DNA of 61,871 nucleotides, from the NCBI GenBank assembly GCA_019358975.1, contig JAHHIL010000027.1, positions 1-61,871 on the forward strand, read 5' to 3'. Position 1 is the stretch's first letter. Every line of letters begins with the position of its first letter. This document shows positions 45,805-56,397 of this stretch, in pieces. Source of the stretch: Trichocoleus desertorum ATA4-8-CV12 (lineage in GTDB: Bacteria; Cyanobacteriota; Cyanobacteriia; FACHB-46). The notes below the pieces were generated by a model. It was not told the origin of the DNA and made no database searches. It saw nothing but the letters and a program-made list of their open reading frames with translations. The translations under genes and the position numbers were made by a program.

Positions 45805-46596
45805 CTATCTCCTAAAGATCTCCGCGAAAAATTGTTTCATGTCTTCCCAAGAACGGCGATCGGCAGTGCGATTGTAAGCCACCCCTGTAGAGGTATCATT
45901 GCCTGCTTCTGCATTGGTGAAACTATGGACGGCACCGCCATAACTCACTAGTTCCCAGTTGACTTTGCCCTGGCGCATCTCCTGCTTAAAAGACTGCACC
46001 TGTTCATCGGGTACTAGCGGATCGTCACCGCCATGCAATACCAAAACTTGGGCTTTGATGTTTTTGGCATCAGCTGGATTGGGGGTATCTAGGTTGCCAT
46101 GAAAGCTAACCACACCTGCAAGATCAGCGCCGCTCCGCGCTAGTTCCAAAACGGTACCCCCACCAAAGCAATATCCGATCGCAGCTAGTCGCTTGGAGTC
46201 AACTAAGGGTTGTCGGCGCAAAACATCTAGGCCAGCTTGAGCGCGATCGCGTAGCAATGCCCGATTTGAGCGATACTTAGTCGCTTCAGCCCCTGCTTCT
46301 TTCGGGTTTTTAGGCCGAATGCCCTTGCCATAAATATCAGGAGCAAAGGCGACATAGCCCATTTTCGCCAGTTGATTGGTGCGTCGCTTCACATAAGGCC
46401 CAATGCCTGTCCATTCGTGCACGACCAATACACCAGGGCGCTTACCAGTCACCGCATCATCGTAGGCCAAGTATCCTTCGAGTACAGTGCTCCCTTGCTT
46501 ATATTCCACAACCTTGGTGCGGAGAGCCGCCTCAGCAGTGGCTGACCACACCAAAGCCACGACAGGAGCCAGCAGCGCAGAAGTCCAAACTTTCAT
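45805..46596 (-). CDS. Secreted dienelactone hydrolase family protein
   Basis: The 263-residue protein, taken from the ATG at 46596, has a signal peptide (MKVWTSALLAPVVALVWSA) and an alpha/beta hydrolase fold with the DLH triad: Cys nucleophile in GYCFGGG, Asp in HGGDDPLV, and His in GAVHSFTN. The VVHEWTGIG glutamate is also present. DLH-type enzymes hydrolyse lactones and small esters; the real substrate in the periplasm is unknown. The open frame extends eight codons upstream. Confidence 0.88.
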   Translation of the reverse strand: MKVWTSALLAPVVALVWSATAEAALRTKVVEYKQGSTVLEGYLAYDDAVTGKRPGVLVVHEWTGIGPYVKRRTNQLAKMGYVAFAPDIYGKGIRPKNPKEAGAEATKYRSNRALLRDRAQAGLDVLRRQPLVDSKRLAAIGYCFGGGTVLELARSGADLAGVVSFHGNLDTPNPADAKNIKAQVLVLHGGDDPLVPDEQVQSFKQEMRQGKVNWELVSYGGAVHSFTNAEAGNDTSTGVAYNRTADRRSWEDMKQFFAEIFRR

Positions 46597-46616
46597 AGTC
46601 TCAATCCTTGCAATCA

Positions 46617-46653
46617 ACAAAAACCCCTGAAATCATACTGCTGACTTCAGGGG
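46617..46653 (-). terminator. Rho-independent terminator downstream of ndhD
   Basis: On the minus strand the arms CCCCTGAA and TTCAGGGG (plus coordinates 46646-46653 and 46624-46631) are followed by TTTTTG. It lies between the ndhD stop and the start of the DLH gene, so it should end the ndhD transcript. Confidence 0.85.
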
Positions 46654-46696
46654 ACTGGGCACCTTAAATGCTGCCCTTAATGTAGAAGTTAGGAAC

Positions 46697-48304
46697 TTAC
46701 TTCAGCACACCTAGCAATTCGCCCGTCTGAGGAGTCGGCAGTTGGGGTGCCGTTAAGATCCGGGAGAACAAACGAGAGGGAGATTGCTCTGCTACGAGAG
46801 GGAGAGAGTTTTTGGCTTGAGCTGCGATCGCCACCGTCTTGACATCGTAGGTTTGGGTCGCCAGTTTGGGATACAAACCGATGCCAATGATGGGCACAAT
46901 CAGGCAAGCCGTGATAAACACTTCTCTTGGCTTCGCATCCCAGAATTTAATCTGCGCCATTTCAGGGCTAGCTGTACCGTAGAACACTTCCCGCAGCATC
47001 GAGAGCAGGTAGATGGGAGTGACAATTAATCCCACCGCCGACAGTAACACCACAACCACTTTGAAGGGGCCGCTGTAAGCTTCACTGCTGGTAAAGCCGA
47101 GGAATACGCTCAACTCGCTGACGAAGCCACTCATTCCGGGTAGCGCCAGAGATGCCATTGAGCCAGCAGTAAACAAAGCGAACACAATTGGCATTTGCTT
47201 CGCCATACCACCCATCTTGTCCATCATCAGGGTATGAGTCCGCTCGTAAGCCACCCCAGACAAGAAGAACAGAGCCGCTGCAATTAAGCCGTGAGAAATC
47301 ATTTGCAGGATCGCTCCACTCAAGCCTACCTCTGTGAAGGAGGCAATCCCAATCAGGACAAAGCCCATGTGGGAGATAGAAGAGTAGGCCATGCGGCGCT
47401 TCAGGTTGGTCTGGGCGAAGGCAGTCAAACCCGCGTAGATGATGTTGACTACACCGAGCAGAGCCAATACAGGCGCAAAGTAAACGTGAGCATTGGGTAG
47501 CATTTCCACGTTCATGCGGATCAGGGCATAGCCGCCCATCTTCAGCATCACACCTGCCAACAGCATGGACACAGGCGCAGGCGCTTCACTGTGAGCATCC
47601 GGTAGCCAAGTGTGTAGGGGAAACATGGGGAGCTTGACCCCATAGGCAACCAGAAAGGCCGCGTAGACAATCAGCTCGAAAGTTAACGAGTAGTCCTTCA
47701 GGGCTAGTTCGCGCATGTCGAAGGTGACATTGTCACCATAGAAGGCCATTGCAAAAGCCGCGACCAAAATAAACAGCGAACCAACTGCGGTGTAGAGAAT
47801 GAACTTGGTTGCTGCGTAGAGACGGTTTTTCCCACCCCAGACCGAGATGAGCAGATAGATGGGGACGAGTTCCAACTCCCACATCAAGAAGAACATCAGC
47901 AGGTCTTGAGCGGCGAATACTCCGATCTGGGCACTGTACATCGCCAGCATCAGGAAGTAAAACAGGCGAGGCTTGTGGGTAATGGGCCAAGCTGCCATGA
48001 TGCCGAGGGTCGTGACCAAGGCAGTCAGAATTATCAGAGGCATCGATAAACCATCCACGCCAACCGACCAGTTAAGACCTAGCTGGGAAACCCAGGTATA
48101 GCTTTCAACGAGTTGTAGCTCAGGATTTTGGAAATCGTAGTGCTGCCAGAAGGTGTAGAAAGTCAGGGCTAGATCCACTAGACCAACCCCTAGGGCGTAC
48201 CAGCGGACAACTTTGTTGCCTTTACCAGGTAGAAGGGGGATCGGCAGGGATGCTACGAGGGGCAGCAGGATGATGGTAGTGAGCCAAGGAAAATCAGTAC
48301 TCAT
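46697..48304 (-). CDS. ndhD: NAD(P)H-quinone oxidoreductase subunit 4 (NdhD)
   Basis: NdhD is an antiporter-like proton-pumping subunit of the thylakoid NDH-1 complex, used in respiration, cyclic electron flow and, with some paralogues, CO2 uptake. The 535-residue protein has about 14 membrane helices and the conserved proton-channel residues in [18 protein letters not shown], and the lysine/histidine helix [19 protein letters not shown]. It resembles the NdhD1/NdhD2 group rather than the CO2-uptake NdhD3/D4 type, but this is uncertain. No ndhF neighbour is present, and a long leader region precedes it. Confidence 0.93.
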   Translation of the reverse strand: MSTDFPWLTTIILLPLVASLPIPLLPGKGNKVVRWYALGVGLVDLALTFYTFWQHYDFQNPELQLVESYTWVSQLGLNWSVGVDGLSMPLIILTALVTTLGIMAAWPITHKPRLFYFLMLAMYSAQIGVFAAQDLLMFFLMWELELVPIYLLISVWGGKNRLYAATKFILYTAVGSLFILVAAFAMAFYGDNVTFDMRELALKDYSLTFELIVYAAFLVAYGVKLPMFPLHTWLPDAHSEAPAPVSMLLAGVMLKMGGYALIRMNVEMLPNAHVYFAPVLALLGVVNIIYAGLTAFAQTNLKRRMAYSSISHMGFVLIGIASFTEVGLSGAILQMISHGLIAAALFFLSGVAYERTHTLMMDKMGGMAKQMPIVFALFTAGSMASLALPGMSGFVSELSVFLGFTSSEAYSGPFKVVVVLLSAVGLIVTPIYLLSMLREVFYGTASPEMAQIKFWDAKPREVFITACLIVPIIGIGLYPKLATQTYDVKTVAIAAQAKNSLPLVAEQSPSRLFSRILTAPQLPTPQTGELLGVLK

Positions 48305-48680
48305 TAGTCAAGACCTATAAATCGGTCGTTTCGTTGCGAAGGGCATTCAGGGTGCTGAATCAATCCGTCTCGATTTGATAGGAGGTCTACCGATTGAAGG
48401 GAGGTCAGACCAGATGGTGCTAGGCGCTCTCGAAATCGATGATTGAACAATTGGGATAGCAGCTTAACCAGTAGCCCAGGCTAGAGGGAATTTGCTTCTC
48501 CCACCGCTCCTGTAAAACGTTTCCTTGACAGACTGAGTCAACACGATTGGGACAAATAAGAATATATACTCAACTGAGGATATATACCTAAATACATAGT
48601 ATTGCACTTTGTTAAAAAATGTAAACTGCTTTGTTTAAATTTGTGGTGAAGATTGGGTTGTTTAGTTTGGCATTACAAAT
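48305..48680. other. Long upstream region of ndhD
   Basis: These 376 bases are free of genes. They carry an AT-rich inverted repeat at 48563-48584 and a taggaggtc-gggaggtc pair at about 48380-48410. The ndhD promoter must lie here. Confidence 0.5.
48563..48584. promoter_or_regulatory. AT-rich inverted repeat upstream of ndhD
   Basis: Arms tatatactca (48563-48572) and tgaggatata (48575-48584) are complementary at nine of ten positions around a two-base centre. It is about 260 bases upstream of ndhD on the minus strand and could be an operator or part of a promoter. The regulator is unknown. Confidence 0.35.
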
Positions 48681-48776
48681 CCGAGCCTTGAGGGCACCTG
48701 CCCTCAAACTCCCGCTGAGGGACGGTTGCGTCCCCCAGACCCCCTCCAAACGAATTTAACGGTGGGTGTTTCGGTG
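48681..48776 (-). repeat. Dispersed repeat family A, copy 5
   Basis: It runs from ccgagccttgagggcacc through tgccctcaaactcccgctg and agggacggttgcgtccccc to ccccctccaaacgaa and gtgggtgtttcgg. It is in the same orientation as copy 1 and abuts the Uma2 pseudogene. Confidence 0.85.
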
Positions 48777-48786
48777 CTTATTTTTT

Positions 48787-48977
48787 ATTTGACAACAGTG
48801 AAGGATGTTGGTGATGACGCGAGTTACGGATTGATCAGGCTGAGAATTTCCATTGTCCAGTCAGGATAGGCGGCAAACATGCTCGCGATCGCGCTGTCTG
48901 CGTTGGTGGGAATACGCTCTCAGGTGAATACAGCAATGTCAGGAACAATGGAGCGATCGCTAATTACATCTCGTAGG
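48787..48977 (-). pseudogene. Uma2 (DUF820) endonuclease-family gene remnant
   Basis: Minus-strand translation gives LRDVISDRSIVPDIAVFT, a stop, then ERIPTNADSAIASMFAAYPDW and TMEILS, the core of a Uma2/DUF820 protein. The stop is TGA where the family has Trp (TGG), a nonsense change. Just after EILS a single missing C shifts the frame; adding it back restores PDQSVTRVITNILHC. The N-terminal half is gone, replaced by a repeat (gtgtgtgagcgcagcacac). It is therefore a decayed gene. Uma2 families are highly expanded in cyanobacteria. Confidence 0.8.
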
Positions 48978-49102
48978 GTGTGTGAGCGCAGCACACGCAC
49001 TAAATTTGTCGCGTCCCTGCGTTACGGCTTGTCTTAAATCTAGGGAATCATAGTTAGTAGAGAATTGTTACCGTCGCATACGCAGCGGCATCAAAAAGCA
49101 AA

Positions 49103-49873
49103 ATGGAATTTCAATATGGTGTGATTAGGCAGCTGAACGAACTTAGCTATCATCCAGATGTAGAGTCCAAACCTGGAGTTTATTTATTTTTTCATGCTAC
49201 GGATGGCCCTGTTGCTTACGTAGGAAGATCTGGGAATTTAAGAGAGCGGATTCGTAATCGAGGCTATGCCTATTACACCTTTATGCACTGCAATACTCTT
49301 CATGAGGCTTATTGGTATGAGTGCACCTTGTTCCATACATATCGGCCAACATTGGACAATAAAATTCATCCTGGAAGGCTAGAGAGCGGTGAAAATGACT
49401 GTCCTGTGTGCAGACCCAAAAACCTTCTTCGGCAAGGATTGAAAAGGATTGACAAGGCAAATTATATGAAAGCCATTGAAGAGTTCAGCCAAATTATTCA
49501 AATAAGTGCTGATGCTTATTTCAAGCGCGGCCTTGCTCGATACAAATTGGGGGATAATCACGGTTCTATTCAAGACTTCACTCAAGCAATTCGGATTGAT
49601 CCCGGATTTAGTAGAGCATATAAAGGCCGAGGTAATAGCCACTATAAAATGGGTAATCACAGACAAGCAGCTAGAGACTATACTCAAGCTACGCGAATCA
49701 ATCCTACAGATGCCTCACTCTATTACAACAAAGCTAAGGCTCATCAGCTACTTCAAGAAAACGATATAGCTCTAGAAAACTTTAAAAAAGCCTCCAACCT
49801 TTTTCTTCAGCAGAATGATTTGAGCAAGTATAAGCAAACACTCGATCAATTAGAGAAGCTACAAGGTTTTTAA
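49103..49873 (+). CDS. GIY-YIG domain fused to TPR repeats
   Basis: The 256-residue protein has a GIY-YIG nuclease-like domain (about 20-100): PGVYLF matches GIY, YVGRSGNLRERI matches YIG with the catalytic Arg, and YECTLFHTYRPTLDN carries the metal-binding Glu and the final Asn pattern seen in UvrC. CPVC follows at about 98-101. Residues about 110-250 form three to four TPR units (AYFKRGLARYKLGDNHGSIQ, AYKGRGNSHYKMGNHRQAA). No gcgatcgc octamer is seen within the gene, unlike most genes of comparable length here, and it looks AT-richer than its neighbours, which suggests transfer. Function is unknown; it may be a DNA- or RNA-cutting protein with a protein-docking arm. Confidence 0.78.
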   Translation: MEFQYGVIRQLNELSYHPDVESKPGVYLFFHATDGPVAYVGRSGNLRERIRNRGYAYYTFMHCNTLHEAYWYECTLFHTYRPTLDNKIHPGRLESGENDCPVCRPKNLLRQGLKRIDKANYMKAIEEFSQIIQISADAYFKRGLARYKLGDNHGSIQDFTQAIRIDPGFSRAYKGRGNSHYKMGNHRQAARDYTQATRINPTDASLYYNKAKAHQLLQENDIALENFKKASNLFLQQNDLSKYKQTLDQLEKLQGF

Positions 49874-49933
49874 GGCATAAAAATAAGGTGAGCTACTGCC
49901 CACCCTACTTACAAGAAAAGTTGTTAGTAACGA

Positions 49934-51196
49934 TTAACCAAAGATACTGCCGAAGAACTCGATCGCTTCTTTGAGGGATTCGATGAAGACATCAATTTCT
50001 TCGCGGGTGTTGTAGAAATACAAGCTCGCCCGTGCCGTAGACTGTGCTCCTAAATGGCGGTGCAGCGGTTGGGTGCAGTGGTGTCCCGCCCGGATGGCGA
50101 TTCCTGCTTGATCCAAAATGGTTGAGAGGTCGTGGGGGTGAACTGCGCCTACCGTGAAAGCAGCGAGAGCCGCGCGGCCTTTGCCATCTTCCGTGGGTTT
50201 GGGGCCATAGGTACGAACTTCGGGTAGCTCAGCTAAGCGCTGATACAGGTACGCCGTCAGTTCTTCCTCGTAGGTGTGGATTTTGTCTATCCCAATGCCC
50301 ATGAGGTAATCCACCGCAGCACCGAGTGCGATCGCTTCGGCAATGGCAGGGGTGCCCGCTTCAAACTTGTGGGGCAGGTCGGCGTAGGTGGAGTGATCGA
50401 GAAACACATCCGCGATCATCTCACCACCACCCAAGAATGGGGGCATGGAGCGCAGCAGAGCCAGCTTGCCGTAGAGGAAACCGATTCCAGTCGCCGCGCA
50501 CATTTTGTGACCAGAGCCGACGAGCCAATCGCAGTCAATATCCTGCACGTCCACTGGCATGTGGGGCAGACTTTGGCAGGCATCGATCAGCACTCTTGCG
50601 CCATGTTGGTGAGCGATCGCGCAAATCTCCTTAACGGGGTTGATGCAGCCCAAAGTATTGGAGACATGCACGACGGAGACGAGTTTGGTTTTCTCAGAGA
50701 TCAGCGATTTGAATTGCTCTAAGTTGAATTCTTCGGTTTCGGTTAACTCGACGAATTTCAGCACCGCACCCGTTTTCTGCGCCACCAACTGCCAGGGAAT
50801 CAGGTTGCTGTGGTGCTCCATCACCGTCAGGATGATCTCGTCGCCTTGCTTCAGCGTGCTCAGACCCCAAGCGTTCGACACCAAGTTGATCGCTTCACTG
50901 GCGTTGCGGGTGTAGATGATTTCTTGCCGAGAGGCCGCATTGACAAACTTAGCGACCTTATCTCTTGCGCCTTCGTAAGCATCTGTCGCCCTCGAACTGA
51001 GCGTATGCACTCCTCGGTGGACGTTGGCGTTGTCGTGCTCGTAGTAGTGCTGCAAAGCTTGCAACACCGCTTGGGGTTTTTGCGAAGTAGCCGCGTTGTC
51101 CAGATAAACCAGAGGCTTGCCATTGATTTCCTGATCCAAAATGGGGAAATCAGCACGGACTTTGGCGGCGAGAGTTCTTTCCTGAGCGATGGTCAT
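49934..51196 (-). CDS. sufS: Cysteine desulfurase SufS
   Basis: SufS takes sulfur from cysteine and passes it to the SufBCD scaffold for Fe-S assembly. The 420-residue PLP enzyme has the Schiff-base Lys in [12 protein letters not shown] and the active-site Cys in [10 protein letters not shown], followed by the short group II loop. It is the last gene of the suf run and starts four bases after the sufD stop, so it is co-transcribed with sufCD. The SufE-type sulfur carrier is not in the window. Confidence 0.96.
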   Translation of the reverse strand: MTIAQERTLAAKVRADFPILDQEINGKPLVYLDNAATSQKPQAVLQALQHYYEHDNANVHRGVHTLSSRATDAYEGARDKVAKFVNAASRQEIIYTRNASEAINLVSNAWGLSTLKQGDEIILTVMEHHSNLIPWQLVAQKTGAVLKFVELTETEEFNLEQFKSLISEKTKLVSVVHVSNTLGCINPVKEICAIAHQHGARVLIDACQSLPHMPVDVQDIDCDWLVGSGHKMCAATGIGFLYGKLALLRSMPPFLGGGEMIADVFLDHSTYADLPHKFEAGTPAIAEAIALGAAVDYLMGIGIDKIHTYEEELTAYLYQRLAELPEVRTYGPKPTEDGKGRAALAAFTVGAVHPHDLSTILDQAGIAIRAGHHCTQPLHRHLGAQSTARASLYFYNTREEIDVFIESLKEAIEFFGSIFG

Positions 51197-51200
51197 GGTT

Positions 51201-52537
51201 CTAAAAAGCTCGTTGTTTCACTAGCTGAGACAGGTGATCGCGCACAGAGGCAACGGGAATTTGGTCAATAATCTCGATCGCGAAGGCGTAAACCAAAAGC
51301 TGACGGGCACTGGTCTGATCCAGACCACGACTTTGCAGATAGAAGATTTCATCTGGGTCAATCTGCCCCACTGTCGCGCCGTGGCTACACTTAACGTTAT
51401 CCGCTGTAATTTCTAGCTGCGGCTTCGTATCTACACGGGCTTTGGGGGAAAGGAGCAAGTTACGGTTGAGCTGACCTGCATCGGTGAGTTGCGCCAATTT
51501 GGGCACGAACACTTTACCGTTGAACACAGCCCGCGCCTGGTCATCCACAATGGTTTTGTGGAGCTGACGACTAGTGCCGTGAGGTTGCGTGTAGGCGATC
51601 GTGCTGTGGGTATCGCCGAGTTGGTCTCCACCCATTAGAGTCAAGCCATTGAGGTTGGTTTCAGTCTGTTCCCCAATTTGGAACACTTCCAAGTTGTGCC
51701 GCGAAAGTTTAGCGCCAAAGCCGACGGCATTGCAGGTATAGCGGCTGTCTCGTGCTTGGCTGACCGCAGTTTTGCCAATGTGGAAAGCGGTTTGGCTGTC
51801 CCTCTGCATTCTAGTGTGACTCACCTGAGCATTTTGTTCGACCCAGATTTCCGTCACTGGATTGGTGAGATATACACCCTCGCCCACCGTGACATAATCT
51901 TCCACCAGCGTTACGCTGCTGCCCGTTTCTGCCACGACTAAGCAGCGAGGCTGGGAGAGGATGGGGCGATCGCTAGCCGTAGAGACAAACAGCAGATGAA
52001 TCGGAGCCGCAACTTCCTGATTTCTGGGAATCCAGACTACAGCGGCATCATTCAGACCTGCTGTGTTCAGTGCCGTAAAAACTTCTTCAGCCCCAGGTTG
52101 CTTCGCCAGGTAGTTTTGCGATCGCGCTTTCAGCTCCTCTGGTAAAGCAGCCAAGTTGCCAACAAAAAGATTGGTAGGGAGATTGGCGATCGCCGACAGT
52201 TCCGGTGCATACACACCATTCACAAACACCAACCGACTCTCAGCCGCTTCTGGGAAAGCGAATGATTGAACGGCTTCAGGGCTAATCGCTGAGGAGCGAT
52301 CGCCAAATGTCAACTCTACCTGCAACAGCGCTGACAAATCAGTCACTCGCCATTCCTCGTTTCGAGTCGTGGGGAAGGTTTGCTCTTGCACTAGTGCCGC
52401 AGCTTGCGATCTTAGTTCCGAAAAACCCTGACCCGTTGGTAGTTCAGCACTTTGAGCCAACTTTAGCAACTTGGCTAAGTAAGCTTCCCGATTAGCCGCA
52501 ACGCTAGAACTCGTAATTTGTTCGGGGGATTGAATGG

Positions 52538-52541
<4 letters not shown>
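51201..52541 (-). CDS. sufD: Fe-S cluster assembly protein SufD
   Basis: SufD is a beta-helix scaffold subunit that pairs with SufB and SufC. The 446-residue protein has the family core with [13 protein letters not shown], the beta-helix segments ([12 protein letters not shown]), and [25 protein letters not shown] near the C-terminus, which carries conserved residues at the cluster-forming interface. Its start overlaps the sufC stop by four bases (ATGA), which indicates translational coupling. Confidence 0.95.
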
Positions 52542-53329
<788 letters not shown>

Positions 53330-53420
53330 TGCAACTGATTAAAACTTTGGAATGCTTGAGAGTTGAGGAATTCGAGCGAGTTGAAGAGGAGGGGTGCGAT
53401 CGCGACTTTTACTTTTCTTT

Positions 53421-53466
53421 GCTTCTCCCCTCTCCTCGCAGGAGAGGGGCTGGGGGAGAGGTCTTA
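53421..53466. repeat. Dispersed repeat family B, copy 5
   Basis: The sequence cccctctcctcgcaggagagggg, then ctgggggagagg, lies between sufB and sufC and reaches the sufB stop codon. Its hairpin could cause partial transcription termination or mRNA processing inside the suf run. Confidence 0.7.
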
Positions 53467-54900
53467 GCCCACGCTACCTTCTAGTTTCAGGGCTAACAGG
53501 CGATCGGCTTCGACTGCAAACTCCATTGGCAACTGGCTAAACACGTCCTTACAGAAACCGCTGATCATCATCGAGATCGCATCTTCCATCGAGATCCCGC
53601 GTTGGGTGAAGAAGAAAAGCTGATCTTCCCCAATCTTGGAAGTTGAGGCTTCGTGCTCTACCTTGCCCGTGTTGTTCTGCACTTGAATGTAAGGGAAGGT
53701 ATTGGCTTGAGCATTGTCACCAATTAGCATCGAGTCGCACTGCGAGTAGTTGCGTGCGCCTTCCGCCTTGGGGCCAATCTTCACCAAACCGCGATAGCTG
53801 TTCTTGGAGTTGCCCGCCGAAATCCCCTTAGAGATAATCGTGCTGCGGGTGTTCTTGCCGATGTGGATCATCTTGGTGCCCGTGTCGGCTTGCTGCATGT
53901 GGTTGGTCAGCGCCACCGAGTAGAACTCACCCACAGAGTTGTCACCGACCAGCACGCAACTGGGGTACTTCCAAGTGATCGCCGAACCTGTTTCTACCTG
54001 GGTCCAAGAAATCTTAGAGTTCACACCCTGGCAGAGACCGCGCTTGGTCACGAAGTTGTAAATACCGCCTTTACCTTTTTCGTCGCCTGCGTACCAGTTT
54101 TGGACAGTAGAGTACTTAATTTCGGCGTTATCGAGGGCGACCAATTCCACAACTGCCGCATGGAGTTGGTTGGTGTCGTACATGGGGGCGGTGCAGCCTT
54201 CTAGATAGCTGACCGAGCTGCCTTCTTCGGCTACAATCAGCGTCCGCTCAAACTGCCCTGTGTCGCCACTGTTGATCCGGAAGTAGGTGGACAACTCCAT
54301 TGGGCACTTGGTGCCTTTGGGGATATAGACAAAGGAGCCATCGCTAAACACCGCTGCGTTCAGAGCGGCAAAATAGTTATCGGCAACTGGAACTACGCTA
54401 CCGAGATACTTCTGCACTAATTCTGGATGCTCTCGTAGCGCCTCAGAAATGGAGCAGAAAATCACGCCCTTCTCAGCCAGCTTCTCGCGGAAGGTGGTGG
54501 CGACGGAAACGCTATCGAAAATGGCATCCACCGCCACGTTAGCGAGGCGCTTCTGCTCAGTCAGCGGAATGCCCAGCTTCTCGAAGGTTTCCAGCAGAAT
54601 TGGGTCTACTTCGTCCAGGCTTTGCTTCTTCTGTTTCTGCTTGGGAGCGGAATAGTAAATGATGTCTTGGTAGTTAATCGGTGGGTAGGTGACGTGAGGC
54701 CAGGTAGGCTCAGTCATCTTCAACCACTGGCGATACGCTTTGAGGCGAAATTCCAGCATGAATTCCGGCTCTTCCTTTTTGGCCGAAATTAGGCGAACGG
54801 TTTCTTCGCTTAACCCACGGGGTAGGGTTTCTGACTCGATTTCCGTCACAAACCCGTACTTGTAGGGCTGATTGACGAGGGTCTTAACGCTTGCAGTCAT
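53464..54900 (-). CDS. sufB: Fe-S cluster assembly protein SufB
   Basis: SufB is the scaffold subunit on which Fe-S clusters are built. The 478-residue protein has the conserved [31 protein letters not shown] (with the conserved Cys) and the C-terminal [13 protein letters not shown] region. Length is normal for cyanobacteria. It lies between ftrC upstream (gap of 160 bases) and sufC downstream, all on the minus strand. Confidence 0.96.
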   Translation of the reverse strand: MTASVKTLVNQPYKYGFVTEIESETLPRGLSEETVRLISAKKEEPEFMLEFRLKAYRQWLKMTEPTWPHVTYPPINYQDIIYYSAPKQKQKKQSLDEVDPILLETFEKLGIPLTEQKRLANVAVDAIFDSVSVATTFREKLAEKGVIFCSISEALREHPELVQKYLGSVVPVADNYFAALNAAVFSDGSFVYIPKGTKCPMELSTYFRINSGDTGQFERTLIVAEEGSSVSYLEGCTAPMYDTNQLHAAVVELVALDNAEIKYSTVQNWYAGDEKGKGGIYNFVTKRGLCQGVNSKISWTQVETGSAITWKYPSCVLVGDNSVGEFYSVALTNHMQQADTGTKMIHIGKNTRSTIISKGISAGNSKNSYRGLVKIGPKAEGARNYSQCDSMLIGDNAQANTFPYIQVQNNTGKVEHEASTSKIGEDQLFFFTQRGISMEDAISMMISGFCKDVFSQLPMEFAVEADRLLALKLEGSVG

Positions 54901-55060
54901 CGGTAGTGTTCTCTTGAGACTCTAAGGATCGGAGGGGATCGGAGGCGGCTGAACAGCAAACCCGGAGCGAAGATTAGACGCTAGGTCAGCAAACGAGCAA
55001 TGAGTGTTCTGAAGTAAGAAACGGAATCGAGTCAGCCGCAGGCAAACAAAAGGCTAGAAA

Positions 55061-55426
55061 TTAATATTGACTGGTCACAGATCTGACTTCTTCAAAGCTG
55101 ATTTCCTGCTTGTCCCCCCTAAATTCGTTGTCTTCGGTGAGGAAGAGCATGCAGTGACATTCTTTGCGCTCGCGCATGGGGACGCAAGGGCAGTTCCAGA
55201 AAGCAGCGGCTACTTCTGCTTCTTTGTCTTCATAGTGACGGCAAGGGCAGAGGGGAGCACCCAGTTCGTCCTTGTGTTTGGCTAGCCCTTCAATCACCAC
55301 AGCGGTGACACCAGGGTCTACACAGAAGTAGGTTCCTGTCCGTTTGGCATAGGTTTCTGAAAAGTGCCTCATGGCTTCGAGGCTTTTTTCTGTTGCTTGC
55401 TGGCTTTCAGGGGTCGTTGAATTCAT
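55061..55426 (-). CDS. ftrC: Ferredoxin-thioredoxin reductase, catalytic (beta) chain
   Basis: FTR passes electrons from ferredoxin to thioredoxins through a [4Fe-4S] cluster and a redox disulfide. The 121-residue protein has the cysteine motifs CPCRHY, CPC and CHC, plus the catalytic Cys in the YFCVDPG segment. All the cluster and disulfide cysteines expected for the family are present. It sits between sufR and sufB on the strand of sufBCDS. This position next to a SufR-type site suggests control with the Fe-S assembly genes. Confidence 0.96.
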   Translation of the reverse strand: MNSTTPESQQATEKSLEAMRHFSETYAKRTGTYFCVDPGVTAVVIEGLAKHKDELGAPLCPCRHYEDKEAEVAAAFWNCPCVPMRERKECHCMLFLTEDNEFRGDKQEISFEEVRSVTSQY

Positions 55427-55479
55427 GAGGCAGGATGGCAGGACAAACTGAACTACAATCTATAATTAAATAATTAAAA

Positions 55480-55493
55480 CAACACTTTCGTTG
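55480..55493. promoter_or_regulatory. SufR-type operator CAAC-N6-GTTG
   Basis: The sequence caac-actttc-gttg is the exact inverted repeat described for SufR in cyanobacteria. It lies 53 bases upstream of the ftrC start and about 100 bases upstream of the sufR ATG, between the divergent genes. A second, looser dyad acaa-tttag-ttgt lies at about 55524-55536. A match to the eight fixed bases is expected about once by chance in a window this size, so its position is the main support. Confidence 0.72.
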
Positions 55494-55518
55494 CTTAATT
55501 TCTATTTTAGGGTACTTT
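55491..55518 (+). promoter_or_regulatory. Candidate sufR promoter
   Basis: A -35-like ttgctt (55491-55496) and a -10-like tactt(t) (55513-55518) are separated by 16 bases. The -35 box overlaps the right half of the CAAC-N6-GTTG site, consistent with autoregulation by SufR. This is inference from position and sequence only. Confidence 0.45.
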
Positions 55519-55589
55519 AGAAACAATTTAGTTGTCAAAGTCTACTAGTGCAACTTTTGCCGTTCGCTTTAACTGGTTTTGAGACAAGG

Positions 55590-56276
55590 ATGGCAACGAC
55601 ACAGCAACCTTCTACGAAACAGGACATCCTGCATCATTTACTGAAGCAGGGGCAAGCGACTGCCCAAGAACTGGCTGAACATCTAAAAGTGACTCCCCAA
55701 GCGGTTCGTCGCCATCTAAAAGATTTAGAAGCTGAGGGGTTGATTTTGCATGAAGTGGTGCCTGCCAGTATGGGTCGCCCCAACCACGTCTATAAACTCA
55801 GTCGCCAAGGTCGCGATCGCTTTCCTGACCGTTACGAAGAATTTGCCATTTCGCTTTTAGATACGTTGACTGCAACGGTGGGCCGTGAGCAGGTGGGGGT
55901 GCTGCTGCAAAAGCAGTGGGAGCGCAAGGCGGCAGAATATCGCGATCGCGTGGGTTCCGGGTCGTTGCAAGAGCGGGTCGCTAATTTAGTCGAGCTGCGA
56001 CGGGCCGAAGGCTATATGGCTGAATGGCACTCGGTGGCTGGCACTGAGGACCAACCTGTGGCAACTCAGGCAGATCAGGCCGAGCGTTATGTGGTGACTG
56101 AGTATAACTGCGCCATTTCTCACATTGCGGAGTCATTCCCTAGTGTGTGCGGTCATGAGTTAGAAATGTTTGCAGCGGCCCTGCCTGGTTGTACCGTGGA
56201 GCGAACCCACTGGATTGTGAATGGCGAACATCGCTGTGGGTACTTGATTCAGGCTAAAGCAGGAGTTGGCGATTAG
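55590..56276 (+). CDS. sufR: Fe-S assembly transcriptional repressor SufR
   Basis: SufR is a DeoR/ArsR-like winged-helix repressor of suf genes that senses Fe-S status through its own cluster. The 228-residue protein (ATG at 55590; the frame is open from 55548) has an N-terminal HTH (ATAQELAEHLKVTPQAVRRH) and the C-terminal cluster signature C-x12-C-x13-C-x14-C, with exactly the expected spacing. It is transcribed away from ftrC and sufBCDS. The usual cyanobacterial order is sufR directly next to sufB; here ftrC lies between them. Confidence 0.95.
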   Translation: MATTQQPSTKQDILHHLLKQGQATAQELAEHLKVTPQAVRRHLKDLEAEGLILHEVVPASMGRPNHVYKLSRQGRDRFPDRYEEFAISLLDTLTATVGREQVGVLLQKQWERKAAEYRDRVGSGSLQERVANLVELRRAEGYMAEWHSVAGTEDQPVATQADQAERYVVTEYNCAISHIAESFPSVCGHELEMFAAALPGCTVERTHWIVNGEHRCGYLIQAKAGVGD

Positions 56277-56397
56277 CCGGAAACTTAGGCAGAATAATTC
56301 TTTGGAAAGGTTTAGTTTCAAATAATCGTCAATAAGCTAGTAGCGATCGCCGCTCAGCCTAATCATCCATTAATTGCTAACTCCTAACCGCCCCCCT

